Shown here: positions 31,545 through 44,639 of the stretch, piece after piece
Position numbering within the stretch: position 1 is the first letter of the stretch
Layout of the letters: each line of letters starts with the position of its first letter
DNA from: Diogma glabrata
Lineage: Eukaryota > Arthropoda > Insecta > Diptera > Cylindrotomidae
Assembly: GCA_963693315.1 (NCBI GenBank)
Contig: OY856186.1
Span: 238,126,554 to 238,190,553, forward strand
Direction of reading: 5' to 3'
Length of the DNA stretch: 64,000 nucleotides
The notes under the pieces: model-generated
The model's input: the letters and a program-made list of their open reading frames with translations, nothing else
What the model was told of the DNA's origin: nothing
Databases searched by the model: none
Position numbers and translations under genes: made by a program

Positions 31545-32930
31545 CTATTTCGCAGTTAATCAACTTTATACTCTGTTGACTTCAAGAAATTGGTTCTGAA
31601 TTCGTTTTAGAGTTCTTCAGAACGCTAACGTTATCATTATTTGAAGGTGATACGAGCCCTAAGCTAAAATATCTATGGAATATGTCATGAAGTGGCACCA
31701 AATCAAACTTTCAGAACTTTGAAAAATTAACATGTAAATTTTTGATCCAGTCTACAGTTAAGAACCTCAATACTATAATCGTTATCTAGACATTAGAGTT
31801 TCTCGACTTTTTTGATCATATCGAATCGAAAAAAAATAAATGTATGTCTAATAGACAAATTATTTAGCAAATTTTCAAAGTGATTATTTCTAAACAATTA
31901 TTGGTCATATTAATATTTTCTTCGGAGTGACGTGAAGAACGGTTATACGTTATACGTTATAAAGTATTACGTTATAAAGTATTACGGTAATACGTTATAA
32001 AGTATTTGTTGAACTTGTATATTTCACAAATAATTATTTTTCACTTTATTTAAAATTAAAGTGAAGAATAATTATTGGTGAAATATACAAGTTTAACAAA
32101 TACTTTATAATTTAATTTGTTGGTCAAATTGAAAAAAATAAAAAACTAGGGCTCAAGCACTAAATTGTAAGACTAATATACTTTGGAAAACATTTTTGTA
32201 TAGACACATTTATCGCATGATAAAAGTAATCATTTAGATGATCTTTAGATGATCTTTCCAGATGCTCTTATCTGGAAATTTGATTTAGAACACGAGGGTA
32301 TTCTTTTCCGGTTCTTTTCGGCATTTTTCGGAGCCTGCCGAACGCAAAAGCGGCTGATTTGAGAAAAATCGCAGAACAAAGGGTTTCGGGCTCGTCAAAA
32401 ACAGGCGCCTCACGAAGTATAAAATATTTGTTAAACATCACATGAAAAAATAGCTCTAGTCACTAATAGGAATTGTTGAAAAATCAATTTTGTTTTTTTT
32501 TGCAAAAATGTTTAACTGCTAAAAGAATTATTTATAATGAAAGGATATGTTTTCTAAGGGAAATCATTCCTTTCTATTGAGTTTTGTTTTGACGATAACG
32601 CATTGATTGTTTTTCCATCAAAAAACTATATAATACATTAACTCCTAAACACATTCCGTTACGGATATATATTTCACTCTAATTTTTTTTAATGTTAACC
32701 TTTTTTGATTTTGTTCGTTTTAAAAATGTGTTATTATGGGACTCAGTGTTGTGCTATCATTGTTTTTGCTGTAGCTTTCAAATAAACAGTTTGTTGCAGT
32801 TTGTTTACCCCTTTCTTATGTATTTTTCAAAAATAAGCTAATATATTTATGTACAACTCACATTTGTTTAAGTTTCTATCAATATTGATAAATGAACGCA
32901 GCGTTGCAGTATGCGAACAGATATAATAAA
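31545..32930. other. AT-rich region with a GC-richer patch
   Basis: No coding sequence recognised. Short tandem acgttataaagtatt repeats lie at 31945-32010, then a hairpin (own entry), and a GC-richer patch at 32310-32420 (cggagcctgccgaacgca). Nothing else stands out. Confidence 0.4.
31995..32110. repeat. Near-perfect palindrome of about 116 bp
   Basis: The arms of about 52 bases read ttataaagtatttgttgaac on the left and its inverse gtttaacaaatactttataa on the right, with about three mismatches, around a tttaaaatt centre. It could form a stable hairpin or cruciform and may be a small foldback element. Confidence 0.85.
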
Positions 32931-32931
32931 C

Positions 32932-33710
32932 AAAATATATGGGGTTGAAATCTCAAGGCTCTGAGATATCAAGATTTTGATCTAAGTATAGTTAAGGATT
33001 TGGATATAGTTTTCGGCAATAAAATTTTATGAGGACATTGGTTATAGTTTTGGGCAGCGCTGTATATCAAACATAACTCTTTGTTAAAGTACATGTATTT
33101 TTTTATCTCTGTTTAGAAATTTATTACAAAACTAACACTAAACATCAATACGATGCCAGAAAATTATAACAGATCATAAATTAACATAATTTAGTGAAAA
33201 GATAGTAAAAACCTCTCCATTTAGATTTTCGAGAAAATAATACAAAATCAAAAATTCACATTTCTTTCAAAATTCCAAAAATATTGTAAAAACTAAATAA
33301 AATCAATTAAACTTTTTTCTAAATACTAAAAATATTGCAATATTTCATAATTCACAAATTCAAAAATTCAAACTTTTTTCCTAAATTCCAAAAATATTCC
33401 AAAAATTATAACAATATCAAAAATTTCCATGTCCAATTTCATGTTCGATTACATTTCATCTCCTCCAAATAATTAATTTCATTTTTCACAACAAATTAAT
33501 TAATTTCACACAAAAAGCTTTGAAATCCCTCCAGCGGTTTTCTAGATTTCGTCGGTTGTGATGGCGGGCCAGCAGACAGACACACATTTATTTTTTGCGT
33601 TTTGAGAATCTTTATGACCTAAAACGTCGAAAAATGCCAAATAAGTAGGGGTAAAAATTTCACATTTTTCCGAGAATGTCATACTTATAAGTCTTTCAGA
33701 CCGAAGTAAT
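32932..33710 (+). mobile_element. Family K element, copy 3 (internally deleted)
   Basis: Both termini are present: atatatggggttgaaatctc at the start and gtctttcagaccgaagtaat at the end. It is only about 780 bp against 1.83 kb for copy 5; most of the degenerate tandem array and the tgtcaaaa zone are missing. The gttttctagatttcgtcggt stretch before the GC-rich patch is kept. Confidence 0.85.
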
Positions 33711-35470
33711 CAAAAAATATCGCATTGTCAACTTGTTCTATATACCTAAAACAGTAATTATGTTAATTGGAACTTTGAACATAATTTTTTTAAATTAAAA
33801 CAGGTTCATACATATCTAACGGTTTTAAGTACTAAAAACTAATCTACCGATTTTGAAATAAACATACACTCGGAAGACGTGCCACTTCATCTGATTCTCT
33901 TCCTTTGTTCAAAAATTATTGAAATATACGGCTTTCCGCATTTGGACAACATATTCTTAAAAAATAACAACTTTATATTCGGTCTAGTTGTCTTCGAGTT
34001 TTTAATCAGATCTAAATCTGTTGAGTGGTTTAGTTTTTAATAAGTTAATAATAAGGGCTTGAAGGTGACAAAACCGAATATGTTTGCCATTAAACCCAAC
34101 ATGTTTTTAGTTGTAATTAATAACATCACCAAAACTGAAACACTAAAATTTGGAAACAAACACACACAATGGTCATCTAAATTTGGCTAAAACTATTAAA
34201 ATTTTATAATAATTATGTACTTAAGTAATTACCCCGTCAACTAAAGTCAAAAAGTGATTCATTACTGTTATTCTTTTCTCAACCTAATATCGCTTCATTA
34301 TGTTCTACCAGTTTAAGTTTATTTATTTAATAAAAATAATTTATTATATTAATATTTGGACAAAACACTCGAAACGGTATAACTACGTATAGCAAATAAA
34401 AAAAAATTAATAAAATATCCATCAACAGTCAAGTAAACCAAACCCCAACGACAATAAAATAGTAGTAATTGCATTTTATTATAATTATTGTTATTACATT
34501 TTGTGTGTGTTTAGTCTGATGTAATAATAGTGATAAACTTTTGAAATAATCGTCGAATGATTAAAATCAGTAAATAATACTAAAAGTATATATTCCATTT
34601 GAATAATTATTATTATTTTAATATTATAATAATTGAATGGAAACAATTTAATTCGTTTGGAAATGTTGAGTCTTTGAGGGTTTCTATATATATAAAAGTG
34701 GATAGTGGGTTGCATATTTTTCGTAATGTTTAAATACTTAATTGTAAGTGTGGAATCAAGTTGTAAATTAAAATATTTAACATACTGTTAATAAAATAAA
34801 ATTAATGTAGAAATTGAAAATAAGCCCTGTAAAAATACTCTCGGACTAACTATGTTATGTCTTTAGTGTCATAACTAACAATCTATAACGGATTTTCTTT
34901 AATTATCTTCCTCTGATCACCACCATCTGGAGGTGGTTCTACAAGAATCTGCTACATACAATTACTTGGAGACATTTGTATTTGAGAATATTACACAGCA
35001 TTGTAGAGATCCGTTTTTATTGATTTGTAATTTTTTTATTAATTGTTGTTCTACCGCTGTTACCTGAATTGTATACTTATAAAATCTGACTGATGGAATG
35101 TAAAGAACTGCATTGAAACGTAAACTCGTTCGTTCGCCTAAACTGTATTAAAAATACAAAATTTTTTTCCGATAAACTCAAATTAGCCAAAACGCATTTG
35201 ATTTCATGTTGAAACTTAGTCTTCCTCATCTTTCAAATGCTCACTTGTCACGCTTATTTTACTTATAAAGAGCTTTCGTGTGGTTATTTTTGTGCCTTCT
35301 TCAGCGTTACAAAGTCCGATAAAAATTCGTTTCCTTATATCATGGATTTGGATCATACTCGAGTTTGAACAGATTATAATAATATTCACAAAAATGTTAT
35401 CTTCCACCATTTGGTCTATCAACAACAAACGAACAAACAAATTATCTATAAGTTACGGTAGCCTAGAAAT
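33711..35470. other. AT-rich region, nothing recognised
   Basis: No motif-bearing frame. A 74-codon minus frame (35440-35216) has no recognisable domain. Confidence 0.35.
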
Positions 35471-35474
35471 TGCA

Positions 35475-35615
35475 ATACCGGGATCGGCGGTTTATGAATC
35501 CCGAACCTACAGGATTCATAAACTTTTAATACCAGAATTCGGGATCCTGGGATCTTAAATGTATGAATGCCGGCATCTCGGGATTCATAAAGCGCTAATC
35601 CTGGAATTATTCCAA
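35475..35615. repeat. Clustered gggattcataaa direct and inverted repeats
   Basis: The word tttatgaatccc and its inverse gggattcataaa (or aggattcataaa) recur at about 35490, 35512 and 35578, with gaattcgggatcctgggatc between. This is a small island of higher GC with partly palindromic units. Confidence 0.7.
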
Positions 35616-36369
35616 TTTCTAATAAAACTACTTTCATTTCAGAGATCACACAAAAAAATGGTCAAAAAGTAATATACAGCTTATTGGCTGCACCAAGATG
35701 ACTTCATCAAGCGACTTTGCTCGCGGATTATAACCCAATTGGTGTAATTTATGTTATATAACAAAACGTACAGGGTATGTGGGAACTTTTAATACAAACT
35801 TAAATACTCGTCGCCACTCCAACAACAATTTTTAACGGAGCTAATTCCTCAAACTACAGAAAATACGCTGACTGTTAAAACAGAGGAAGTAGATAAAGTT
35901 TAGTTTTAGGTTCACACAGAACCCACTTAACAAACAAAAACCGACCCTGCGGTATAAGATACTGAAGATGCAGTTACGGTCTGCTAGCATAAATAGTGAA
36001 AAATCGATGCTTAAGTACTCTTTCAGAACTAGAGATGCAATTTTACATAATCAAATGATACTGATACTATGAAAAAAAGACAAAATCCTGTACAAATCCA
36101 ACAAGGCTCAGACTGAGTTCAAGTTTAACGGTACAGACATAGTTCTTAAAATTTTAAAGTTATATGCAAACAATTTTTTGAGAATACTTGATGGATACCT
36201 TAGTCTATTCTCAAGTTTTTGTAATAAGTACACCATCAACATTGTAATCTAAGTCTAACATTAATTCGGTCCAGTTTCATTCAGAAGTTTCTCAAAAGTC
36301 AATGATCTGCCTACATGTACCTAATATAGCAGCATTGCGGTCACGTTTTTAGCTCCACAACTTTCTGCA

Positions 36370-36720
36370 AGAGGCAACTCTCGATATAAATATAGAGAAA
36401 CTGTTACATTTACACCATTACACATGTTTTGGTGACAAATCATGACATTGCTTCCCAAACAGCATAAAACTTTTATTACACCAAACGAACTCACAGACAA
36501 ACCAAAAACGCTTAAATTATCTGCAGTACAATTTAAGTAGCATTAATGACCATTACAAGTCAGCCAGACCTACTGAAGACCTACATTTTTAATTGACATG
36601 GGATATGACGTTTCAGTTATTTCGCAGTAAAAATTTAAGGTAAACCCAGCTACTGCAAGGACTTTAAATTTATTGCGGTGAACAACAATTTCATGTCATC
36701 GAAGTTTCTGCTTAATTAAA
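36370..36720 (+). pseudogene. Gypsy-type gag-retropepsin remnant
   Basis: A short frame around 36578-36625 reads PTFLIDMGYDVSVISQ, matching the gypsy aspartic protease start (FLIDTGADVSVI) with threonine replaced by methionine, followed after a stop by KFKVNPATARTL. No longer frame survives. It belongs to a decayed retroelement that may extend from about 35.6 to 37.9 kb, interrupted by a LINE tail. Confidence 0.6.
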
Positions 36721-36739
36721 CAATTCCTTGGGTCACTAC

Positions 36740-37229
36740 TTCCCGTATGTGTCAACTAAGTCTAAAATCAACCTCAAGACATTGATTAGACCGGTTGTAA
36801 TGTATGGGTCACAAACGTTGACTCTTACACAAAATGACGAATCGCATTTATCTGTATTTGAACGTAAGATGCGCTACATTTTTGGTCCGCCTAAGTCAAA
36901 CGGTAGAGAGGACAGAGCCCGATATAGCTTTGAGAACAGAGACCCGTAAGTCTTGCTATAATTAGTTGTTTACATTCTAATAGATTTTCTTGGTTTGGGC
37001 ATGTTTCACGTGCCGATTCACATTCTGGAATGATTAAAAAATGTACGCTTGTACCACAGGGAGTGGGCCATCGCAAAGTAGGACACGACTACAATAGGAG
37101 ACGAACGACCCTAAAACATATCAGCTGTAATGTTATTTATACCGCTGTTACGAATGACATTAGTGAATTTTTGAAGCTGATTAGCTTGGCAAAGCGCCTA
37201 CAAGGAGCATGAACGCCACAAAAAAAAAT
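36740..37229 (+). pseudogene. LINE 3' fragment: RT C-terminus with A-tail
   Basis: LKTLIRPVVMYGSQTLTLTQ and LSVFERKMRYIFGPP are the typical region following the reverse transcriptase core of RTE/jockey-like LINEs. NRFSWFGHVSRADS and a stop at 37210 follow, then nine A residues. Only the last 160 or so codons survive, so it is a severely 5'-truncated insertion. Related but more decayed text is at 47870-48010. Confidence 0.75.
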
Positions 37230-37889
37230 CCATTTTAGCCTATGTTACTTGGATTATGCAGCAGCTAAATATATACTGATGCTAAAAATCTTTTTGAAGA
37301 TTCATGGTGGCCGATTAAATGGTTGGTTAGTACTCCATTGTTTCTCAATCGGTAGTATTTTTCGTAACTCAACGAGCTCCTGGCAAGTTAAAAACAACGA
37401 AAGCCGAGTTAGCTAAATTTGGTCACGATCATTACATATAGACAGCTAATATAGTCAAAGGAATTATTGATACCGATCGATACTACGTTTTGGACCTCCT
37501 TGATTTTGGCATGATTTGAAGGAATGCAGAATTTGTTCAAGCCTAGCTTTAAATTGCAAAAACATCGGCTAATATTCCTAAGACCGCTGAACTGAATTTC
37601 AAAATTTTCCTTTGCCAATTTTGCAATTTAATTTAGATATCTTTTCCAAAAGTTACAACTTCACAATGTACTCCATAAAATTCTACCATCGCAACAACCA
37701 ATTCTACGTCACTAACAATGTTCATGCTAATCAAACAAATACCGTCTGTCGGACTATGTCAAATGATAAGAGAACAAATTTTCTAAATTCAAATGACTGT
37801 TTAACAAAGGGGCGAAGAGGGAAATGCGGATCATCTAAATCAGTTTTTAATCGTTACTAAATTAAAAAACTTGAAACTCTAATAATTGA

Positions 37890-38135
37890 ATCATTGGAAA
37901 CTTTAGGTATTGACGCTAACGCATGGCTAGATCAGTTTTTGTTGATTTGTAATTTTTTGTAAGTTTTTTATATACGGGTGTGACATATGATTTAATGTGA
38001 GATTTCACAAACTACTAGCAATTTACGCAATATCACAGACTACTGGCAAGCGTTGATTTATAACTAGCCAAGATGATATCTTAATGATGTGGGCGGATAA
38101 ACTCGGTTTAGTTAACGGTAGCACCTTCAATCTTC
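37890..38135 (+). mobile_element. Retroelement terminal segment, left piece
   Basis: It is homologous to 9650-9860: cgcatggctagatcagtttt, acgggTGTGACA, then agccaagatgatatctta and gtttagttaacggtagcacc. It breaks off near 38135, and the matching right piece resumes at 41440. About 40 bases of the 9.7 kb copy are absent between the pieces. Confidence 0.65.
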
Positions 38136-38218
38136 AGATTGATCCCAGATCACAGATCACAGATTGAATAATGTTATGAAACTATTAATTAGCTAACAGA
38201 GAAAATAATTTAGTAATA

Positions 38219-38585
38219 GATGAAAAACGCGATCTACGCAGGTGAAAACGTCGAGATTTGAACTTGACCATTTTTGATTTTCCTAAAACTTGGCATATTA
38301 GTAGTATGGACAAAATAAAAAATACAGCTTATTTTAAAAAATTTTTAAAGTACATAGTTTGAGCATAGGGGGTTCTTGAGCAATTTAATTTCAAAGTTAC
38401 ATCGGATTGGCAGAATTTTCATTTTTCATGCATGTTGGTGTGCCCCTATGCTCAAACTATGCACTTTAAACATTTTTTAAAACAAGCGGTATTTTTTATT
38501 TTGTCCATACTACTTATATGCCAAGTTTCAGGAAAATCAAAAATGATCAAGTTTTCACAACTCTGTCTAGAACACGTTTTTCATC
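38219..38585. mobile_element. Hairpin element (family M)
   Basis: Long inverted arms: gatgaaaaacgcg at 38219 pairs with cacgtttttcatc at 38585, and tagtttgagcatagggg pairs with cccctatgctcaaacta; gtatggacaaaataaaaaat pairs with attttttattttgtccatac. A partial relative with tagcttgagcataggtggg is at 61310-61440. No coding capacity. Confidence 0.8.
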
Positions 38586-38650
38586 AATATCAAAATAAAT
38601 CAACAAAAATTATACAAATCATAATACAAAAAGGCTTACATTAATTAATT

Positions 38651-38929
38651 TCTTGAATGTTGTCTTCTTCCCAAAACCAGTCCATGAAACAAATGTTGAT
38701 TGTATAGGCTGTAATTCATTTTACTAAACGTAATTTTATTAAAAGCACCATGAAATGATAAAACCAAATTAGATCTGTCAATTTGAAATATATCCCTCAT
38801 AGTTTGATCGAATTTATCTACCGGCCAATAATTATTTGTATTTCGAAGGTCCGCAATATCATAAACTTTTTAAGCCGCTTGCTGATTGACATCAAATTTT
38901 TGAATATTTGCATTTAACATGCAACGGCA
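38651..38929 (-). pseudogene. Unrecognised reading frame with one stop
   Basis: From an ATG at about 38929, 92 codons run to a stop at about 38651 with a single internal TAA at codon 17. Composition looks protein-like: VYDIADLRNTNNYWPVDKFD, MRDIFQIDRSNLVLSFHG, LFHGLVLGRRQHS. I recognise no family. It could be a fragment of a transposon or retroelement gene; surrounding sequence is repeat-derived. Confidence 0.35.
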
Positions 38930-39426
38930 TGGAATGAAGTGTTACCGTAACTGTTGGGTATAAAAATTGAGTTGAACGGTTTCGTTATTACTTCACCTGA
39001 ATAACTATTTTCACGTTTTTGCATTTGAAATTGTGATTTAGATTTATTTTTTCATTTTCATTTTAATTACTAAATGATTTATCAAACAATGATTTTTTAC
39101 TAAAACTTATTACATTAAAAACAAATAAACAAATAAAAACACTTCGACATCACAATCAAAATAAATAATTTAATTTTTTTATAGTAAAAATTTGACATTT
39201 TTTTTCATTTACAAATTTACAAAATAATATTTTTGTTTTAATTTTTAATAAATACTAAATCTTTGATTTAAATTTATATATTGTCCCTCGATCCAAAACA
39301 ATTTAATCGCTTATATCCACATATTATAGGTTTTTTGTTTCCCACCCCATTATTGTAACAAGCAATTTCCACTAATACAAACAATAATTTATGCAAAACA
39401 TGTTTTGCAATGTATCATTAATTGAA

Positions 39427-39554
39427 AAAAAAATACAGTAGTACAAACAAATGTCCCTACGCTTATTAAAATTGAAGAAAATAAATTATTAGCGAATTTT
39501 TTTGAATACGAATATTATTATTTTACAGTAAAATTGAAAATAGTCCGTCGTTAC
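39427..39554 (-). mobile_element. Terminal fragment of the GTAACGACGG transposon family
   Basis: Read on the minus strand from 39554 it starts GTAACGACGGACTATTTTC and continues like 59257-59370 (including the attgaagaaaa and gtacnantaaacgt words inverted). It is a second copy of the element end that flanks the THAP domain at 59.9 kb. The rest of this copy is not seen. Confidence 0.75.
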
Positions 39555-39735
39555 ATAATATCACAACAGCACATATATACCTTTTAAGACCTACGTCTCA
39601 CAACAACATGCACTCAGAAGTGTAAACGAACGCTTTTTTTAAACGTTTGTGGATTGGACGCCCTCGGGACTATGGATTCAGGCAAAAAACTCTCTTCCCT
39701 GTATTCAATCCTATAATTCTAACAAAACAATGAAA

Positions 39736-40623
39736 TATGGCAGATTCTTACGAACAAGAGTACGACGAGATGAGTGTTTCCCTGCAAATAAAAAATTTGT
39801 AAGAAAGTACGATAAATATTCCTAAAATAGTCGTAGAAAATTCTTATATACAGCAACACTAATATTCACAGAGATCATTATTCAGCATTAGATCAAGAAA
39901 AAGTAGCTGACGCACTTCACTTAGAAATTGTTAGAGCAGATGAGATGTTAGAAAAAAGTATAGAGACAAATTAACTTCTTACGAGCCGAGTACTGGAAAA
40001 AAGGAAAACTATTGAGCACTATAAAATTGCTTGCAAGTGCCCAGTATCACATCAACTTGATGAACAGAGAGTGAAGGACCAATTTACGAAAGAAAATGCG
40101 CTTTTAAACGAGCAAATTATAGTGCACGAACAACTTTTACAAACAGAAACTAAGAGAAACGAACATTTGACAACGGAAAATATGAACCTCAATCACAAAA
40201 TTGAACTCTTAGAAACACGAATAAAAGAACAAAAATTATCCCACAAAATAACGACTAGCAATTTAGCACAAGAAAATCAGCTACATAGATCCGAGATCGG
40301 TCGGTTATTACAAATTCAAGCAAATTAAGAAGACTGCACTTTTTAAGAAAACCTTACGAACAAATATGAAAGGAAACTCAAATACCACTGCCTATGCTAC
40401 TAACCAGTTAAATACCAAGTTAAAACAATCACAAACCCAAATTCAATATGTACACAACGAAATTAACAAATTAAACAAAGTCTGTATTAGGTTGAATTCT
40501 ATACTAACAGAAAATTTAGACCAAACAAAAAGTTTACCGTTACAAAATTTGAATTTGAAACTAAAACATGAAACAGTAAATAATGAGAAATTGTTAAAAC
40601 ACCAAACGACTCAAACGAAGTGA
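39736..40623 (+). pseudogene. Coiled-coil protein remnant, possibly retroelement Gag
   Basis: Pieces in shifting frames: MADSYEQEYDEMSVSLQIKN (39736), EKVADALHLEIVRADEMLEK (about 39900), then a clean coiled-coil at 40071-40328 (ENALLNEQIIVHEQLLQTET ... NHKIELLETRIKEQ) and a second at 40366-40623 (TKLKQSQTQIQYVHNEINKL). Leucine/isoleucine heptads and high E/K/Q/N content are clear. Retroelement terminal sequences on both sides make Gag the best guess, but there is no zinc knuckle or other diagnostic motif, and later P/S-rich frames (40871-41182) are not assignable. Confidence 0.45.
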
Positions 40624-41439
40624 AACCCAGTTCAAACCCTTTTGCAAACTATAACTAAAATATTGATTCTAACCAACCTAGATCTTTATAATTCAATTAC
40701 GCATCTTCAACTACAACATACACTTCTTCACAAAATATGACAAACACTGCTACACCCTCTCAACTAACATTACTAAATAGCAATATAAAACCACACAACC
40801 AAAAAATAGGTCAAATTACGCCACAGCCTCCATCATCTGATATATCATCTTTCCCATCGTTTTCTGCTGCTTGCAGGCAATTTCGAATATTCTGAAACCA
40901 AACGTTAGTAAGGTTTCGGTAAGGTTTCGAATATTCTTAAACCTTAAACCTAATTCTACGCAACATCCAACATTTCCATCAGTATCAGAATACCATGAAA
41001 ATTTCCAATCCCATTTACCCTCTTATCCGCCTTTACAGTCACAATTAGCAACTGCATTTATAGCTTTGCCTAATTTTTATCGTACAACTCGCGGTAACTC
41101 TAGAAATTCATCACACATTCCACCGTATCATGGATCAGCATTCTCCATATTCCTCACATTCGCCTTCCAAAACATCTTGTAACCAATCAGAAAACAACAA
41201 AAATATAAATTCTCAAGCAGAACGACCAAATTCAAATACAAATGTTACATCAAAATCAAACTTCAATATAAACTCTAAGGCCCCTTAAATAGCTAATAGC
41301 TCCTTCAAACTTTTTACAAAATACAAAACTAAATTTATCACCATTAATCTTAATTTGCACCATTAATCGCACAGAAGAGGGTTGCATCTACATTACACTT
41401 TTACCCGTCTTGTGTTTTCTTGTCAAATAATTTCCCTGT

Positions 41440-41870
41440 TACCGATACACATTCTATTGCTTCCTTGAAGAAACGAGCCTTCATATAACTATGTGTTGCG
41501 TTTTAATCTTTAAGAAAGACGGTGCGTCACAGGATCAAGGAATATGCAACCGGCTGGATTATTGGCAACTACAGTTTTGTTTTGTTTCAGCAAATTTTTG
41601 TAAAAATTTGCTATTTACTTTTTAATTTACTGTTATTTTCTCTTTTCTATCATAAAATATTGGCCTATATCATATTTTGTCAGTGATAGGATTTTTTGTT
41701 TAGTTATCCATTCTTTAACAAAATATATAAAAAAAAAGAAAGATTTACGTCCATCAACACCTTTGAACGTATGTTGTTGTGAGACCTTGGTCTTACAAGG
41801 TTTTTATGTGTTATTGTGACACATATTGTAATTCCTAATACACAACACATTTTAATAAAAAAAAAAACAT
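41440..41870 (+). mobile_element. Retroelement terminal segment, right piece with A-rich end
   Basis: It is homologous to 9900-10330: gaagaaacgagccttcatat, atcaaggaatatgcaaccgg, accttggtcttacaaggttt, gtgacacatattgtaatt, ending in an A-run (41858-41868). Together with 37890-38135 it makes either one interrupted copy or the two ends of a retroelement with the coiled-coil frame between. Confidence 0.65.
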
Positions 41871-41984
41871 ACATGTATTCCGTCTTTAAATACTAACAAT
41901 GACGACCTAAATTTTTTGAATCCAACACCATTGATATATTGATATTTCTTCTTGTTCGCAGAATTCAAATTTAAAAGAAAAATA

Positions 41985-42275
41985 ACTATCCGGAATTTTT
42001 TTTCTTTTGGCCAGATACAAAATTGTGTAAATATAAACATAACACCGAGCATAAAATTAGAAATACAAAATTATGTACACACAAACCAAACATCGAACAT
42101 AAAATTAGAAGTGCAGCGAACATAAGATTAGAAGGGTTTCTGATTATAAATTACCGTTATTTTTCTTTCGGCTAGATACAAAATTGTGTACATATAAACC
42201 TAACATCGAACATATAATTTGATGTACAGCGAACATTAAAATAGAAACACAAAGTTGTGAACATATTGGAATTAT
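41985..42275 (+). repeat. Degenerate tandem duplication of about 160-170 bp
   Basis: The words agatacaaaattgtgta, acatcgaacataaaattaga and gcgaacat recur in the same order in two to three copies (41985-42125 and 42170-42270). It lies just after the retroelement end. Confidence 0.65.
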
Positions 42276-42279
42276 TAGC

Positions 42280-43280
42280 AGGAAGTTTGTGGTTTTTTTC
42301 TAAAAGAGAATTAAAAGTATTGGCAGCGATTTGTTTTTGGAAAAGGTGAAAAGAGGAGAAGTATTAGCCGGAAAATCGTTGTGGAAGAGAAGTGGAATTA
42401 TTGATAGAGAACTGTTTCGGAAAAGAGTTTGGAAATTTAGAATTGAGCCAGCTTGATAAATTGGGACCGGATCACCAGTCACCACACCAATATTAAGTTA
42501 AGTCTATTTTGTTTTGCATGTATTTAATTATTTTGATTATTGTCTGAATGTTAGATTAATTGAAAAAGGTTAACAGATACCCCAATGCCAGATTCGTGGG
42601 TGGTGACGAGCTGCTAGCCTGTATCGTGTCGTTAAGTACTGTATTTTTTAATGAAATGTCTCAAACCCCGGGCTAACTAACACCTTTTGTAAGCAATGTT
42701 ACAGAAAACGTTCAATTGTCCAAATCAGTCATCCAAAGTATTAACCTTCAATCAAGCAATTTCTATCACTCCAACACCAAAAATATGAAAACGATGAACC
42801 AATCTGTTACCAATAAATTACACCAAACCGCGACCAAAAAATCTATCAAATCTATCAATTTCTTTGATAGCGTTTTACTGGATTTCTTTCATTAAAGATA
42901 ACATCCAAAACAATAATACTGGCCTACATCAATTTTTTTTTTCATTGCAACAATCATTTGTTTTCAAGTTCAACTGCGTTTTTTGTGGGTATCAAATTAA
43001 AAAACTAAAATTAATAAACTCATCATTTTATTTGTATTACATTTTTATATATTAACACTTGACACCCAGAAATCATTCAATAACTTAAACTGAACAGAAA
43101 AATTTTCTTTAGATCTTGGATTTAAAATTTTTTTTCTGATTTTGAGATTGCATGGCTTAAATAATATCTAAATAAGCTTAATTGTACCTTTAAATCTGGG
43201 TTAAAGGCTATAATTGTAATAATCTTGAAGAGTTTTCTATAAATTTGTTTTAAACAAACTAAAAGTAAATTTAAATACAT
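42280..43280. other. AT-rich region, no gene recognised
   Basis: A plus-strand stretch around 42310-42500 has a protein-like feel (FGNLELSQLDKLGPDHQSP) but several stops, and no family is recognised. The remainder shows nothing. Confidence 0.3.
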
Positions 43281-44496
43281 AAAATATGGAGGGGCTGAAA
43301 TCTCACAGCTCTAAGATATCAAGACTTCGGTCTGGGTTAAGGATTTTGATATAGTTTTCGGCAGTAAACTTTTATGAGGACATGGTTTTTAGTTTTGGGC
43401 AGCGATGTATATCAAACATAACTCTTTGTTAAAGTAAAAGTATTTTTTTATCTCTGTTTAGAAATTTATTACAAAACTAACACGAAACATCAATACGTTG
43501 TCGGAAAATTATAACAGATCATAAATTTAGTGAAAAGATTATTCAATCAGCAAACTACTCAAAACCTCTCCATTTAGCGTTTCGAGAAAATATTTCAAAA
43601 TCACAAATTCATATTTCTTTGAAAATTCCAAAAATATTGTAAAAATTAAATAAACATCAAAAATTCAAACTTTTTTCAAACAAAATTCAAAAAATATTTC
43701 AAAAATCATTACAAAATCAAAGATTAAAAATTTTTATCAAAAACTCTAAAAATATTGCATTAATTATAACAAAATCAAAAATTTTAACTTTTTACAAAAT
43801 TATAGTAAAATCAAAAATTTAAAATTTTTCAAAATTCTAAAAATATTCCAAAAATTCTTACAATATCAAAAATTGAAACTTTTTTCAACATTCTAAAAAT
43901 ATATATAAAATTTAAAAATTCTATTTATTTTTTCAAAATTCTAAAAATATTCCAAAAATTAGAATAAAATCAAATATTTAAACTTTTTCTAAATTTTAAT
44001 AATATTCCAAAAATTCTTAAAAATTCAAAAATTTAAACTTTTTCCAAAATTCTAAAAATTATAATAAAATCAAAAATTTAAAATTTTTCAAAATTCTAAA
44101 AATATTCCAAAAATTCTTACAAAATCAAAAATTGATACTTTTCCAAAAGTCCAAAAATATATTCAAAAATTATAACAAATTCAAAAATTTTCATGTTCAA
44201 TTATTATATTTACGTAAAAAAACAGCTAAATTTTTTTTCCAAAAACTTATCTAAAAAATTAATGAAATCATTTTCTTGACACACTTGACAACATTTTTTG
44301 GACAAACCTATAATGCCATAATTCTCAATATAATAATAATAAAAAAAATTCATACCAAACAAATAATCAATTTCATTTTTTCCAAAAAAATGGTGTAAAA
44401 AAATAAATAAAAATCTTTCTTTTGACACACTTGACAACATTTTTTGACAAACTTATAATGCAATAATCTAGATTTTAGTCTCACATACCAATCCCG
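43281..44496 (+). mobile_element. Family K element, copy 4 (3' truncated)
   Basis: It starts aaaatatggaggggctgaaa, has the subterminal motif acttcggtctg at 43324-43334, the conserved aaaactaacacgaaacatca zone, then a long array of degenerate 45-50 bp units (ttctaaaaatattccaaaaa). It ends in the tgacacacttgacaacattt zone, before the GC-rich patch and terminal hairpin. Confidence 0.85.
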
Positions 44497-44639
44497 AAGA
44501 TTTTTACCAAAAGAAAAGAACTAATTTCTTTGATAACCGTGTTGATTAATTTCTGTCATTTCAATTCCATTTCAATTTTTCAATACAATACATAACTTGG
44601 TAAAATTTTGTTTTCATCGTTAGCTGACTTTAACGATGG

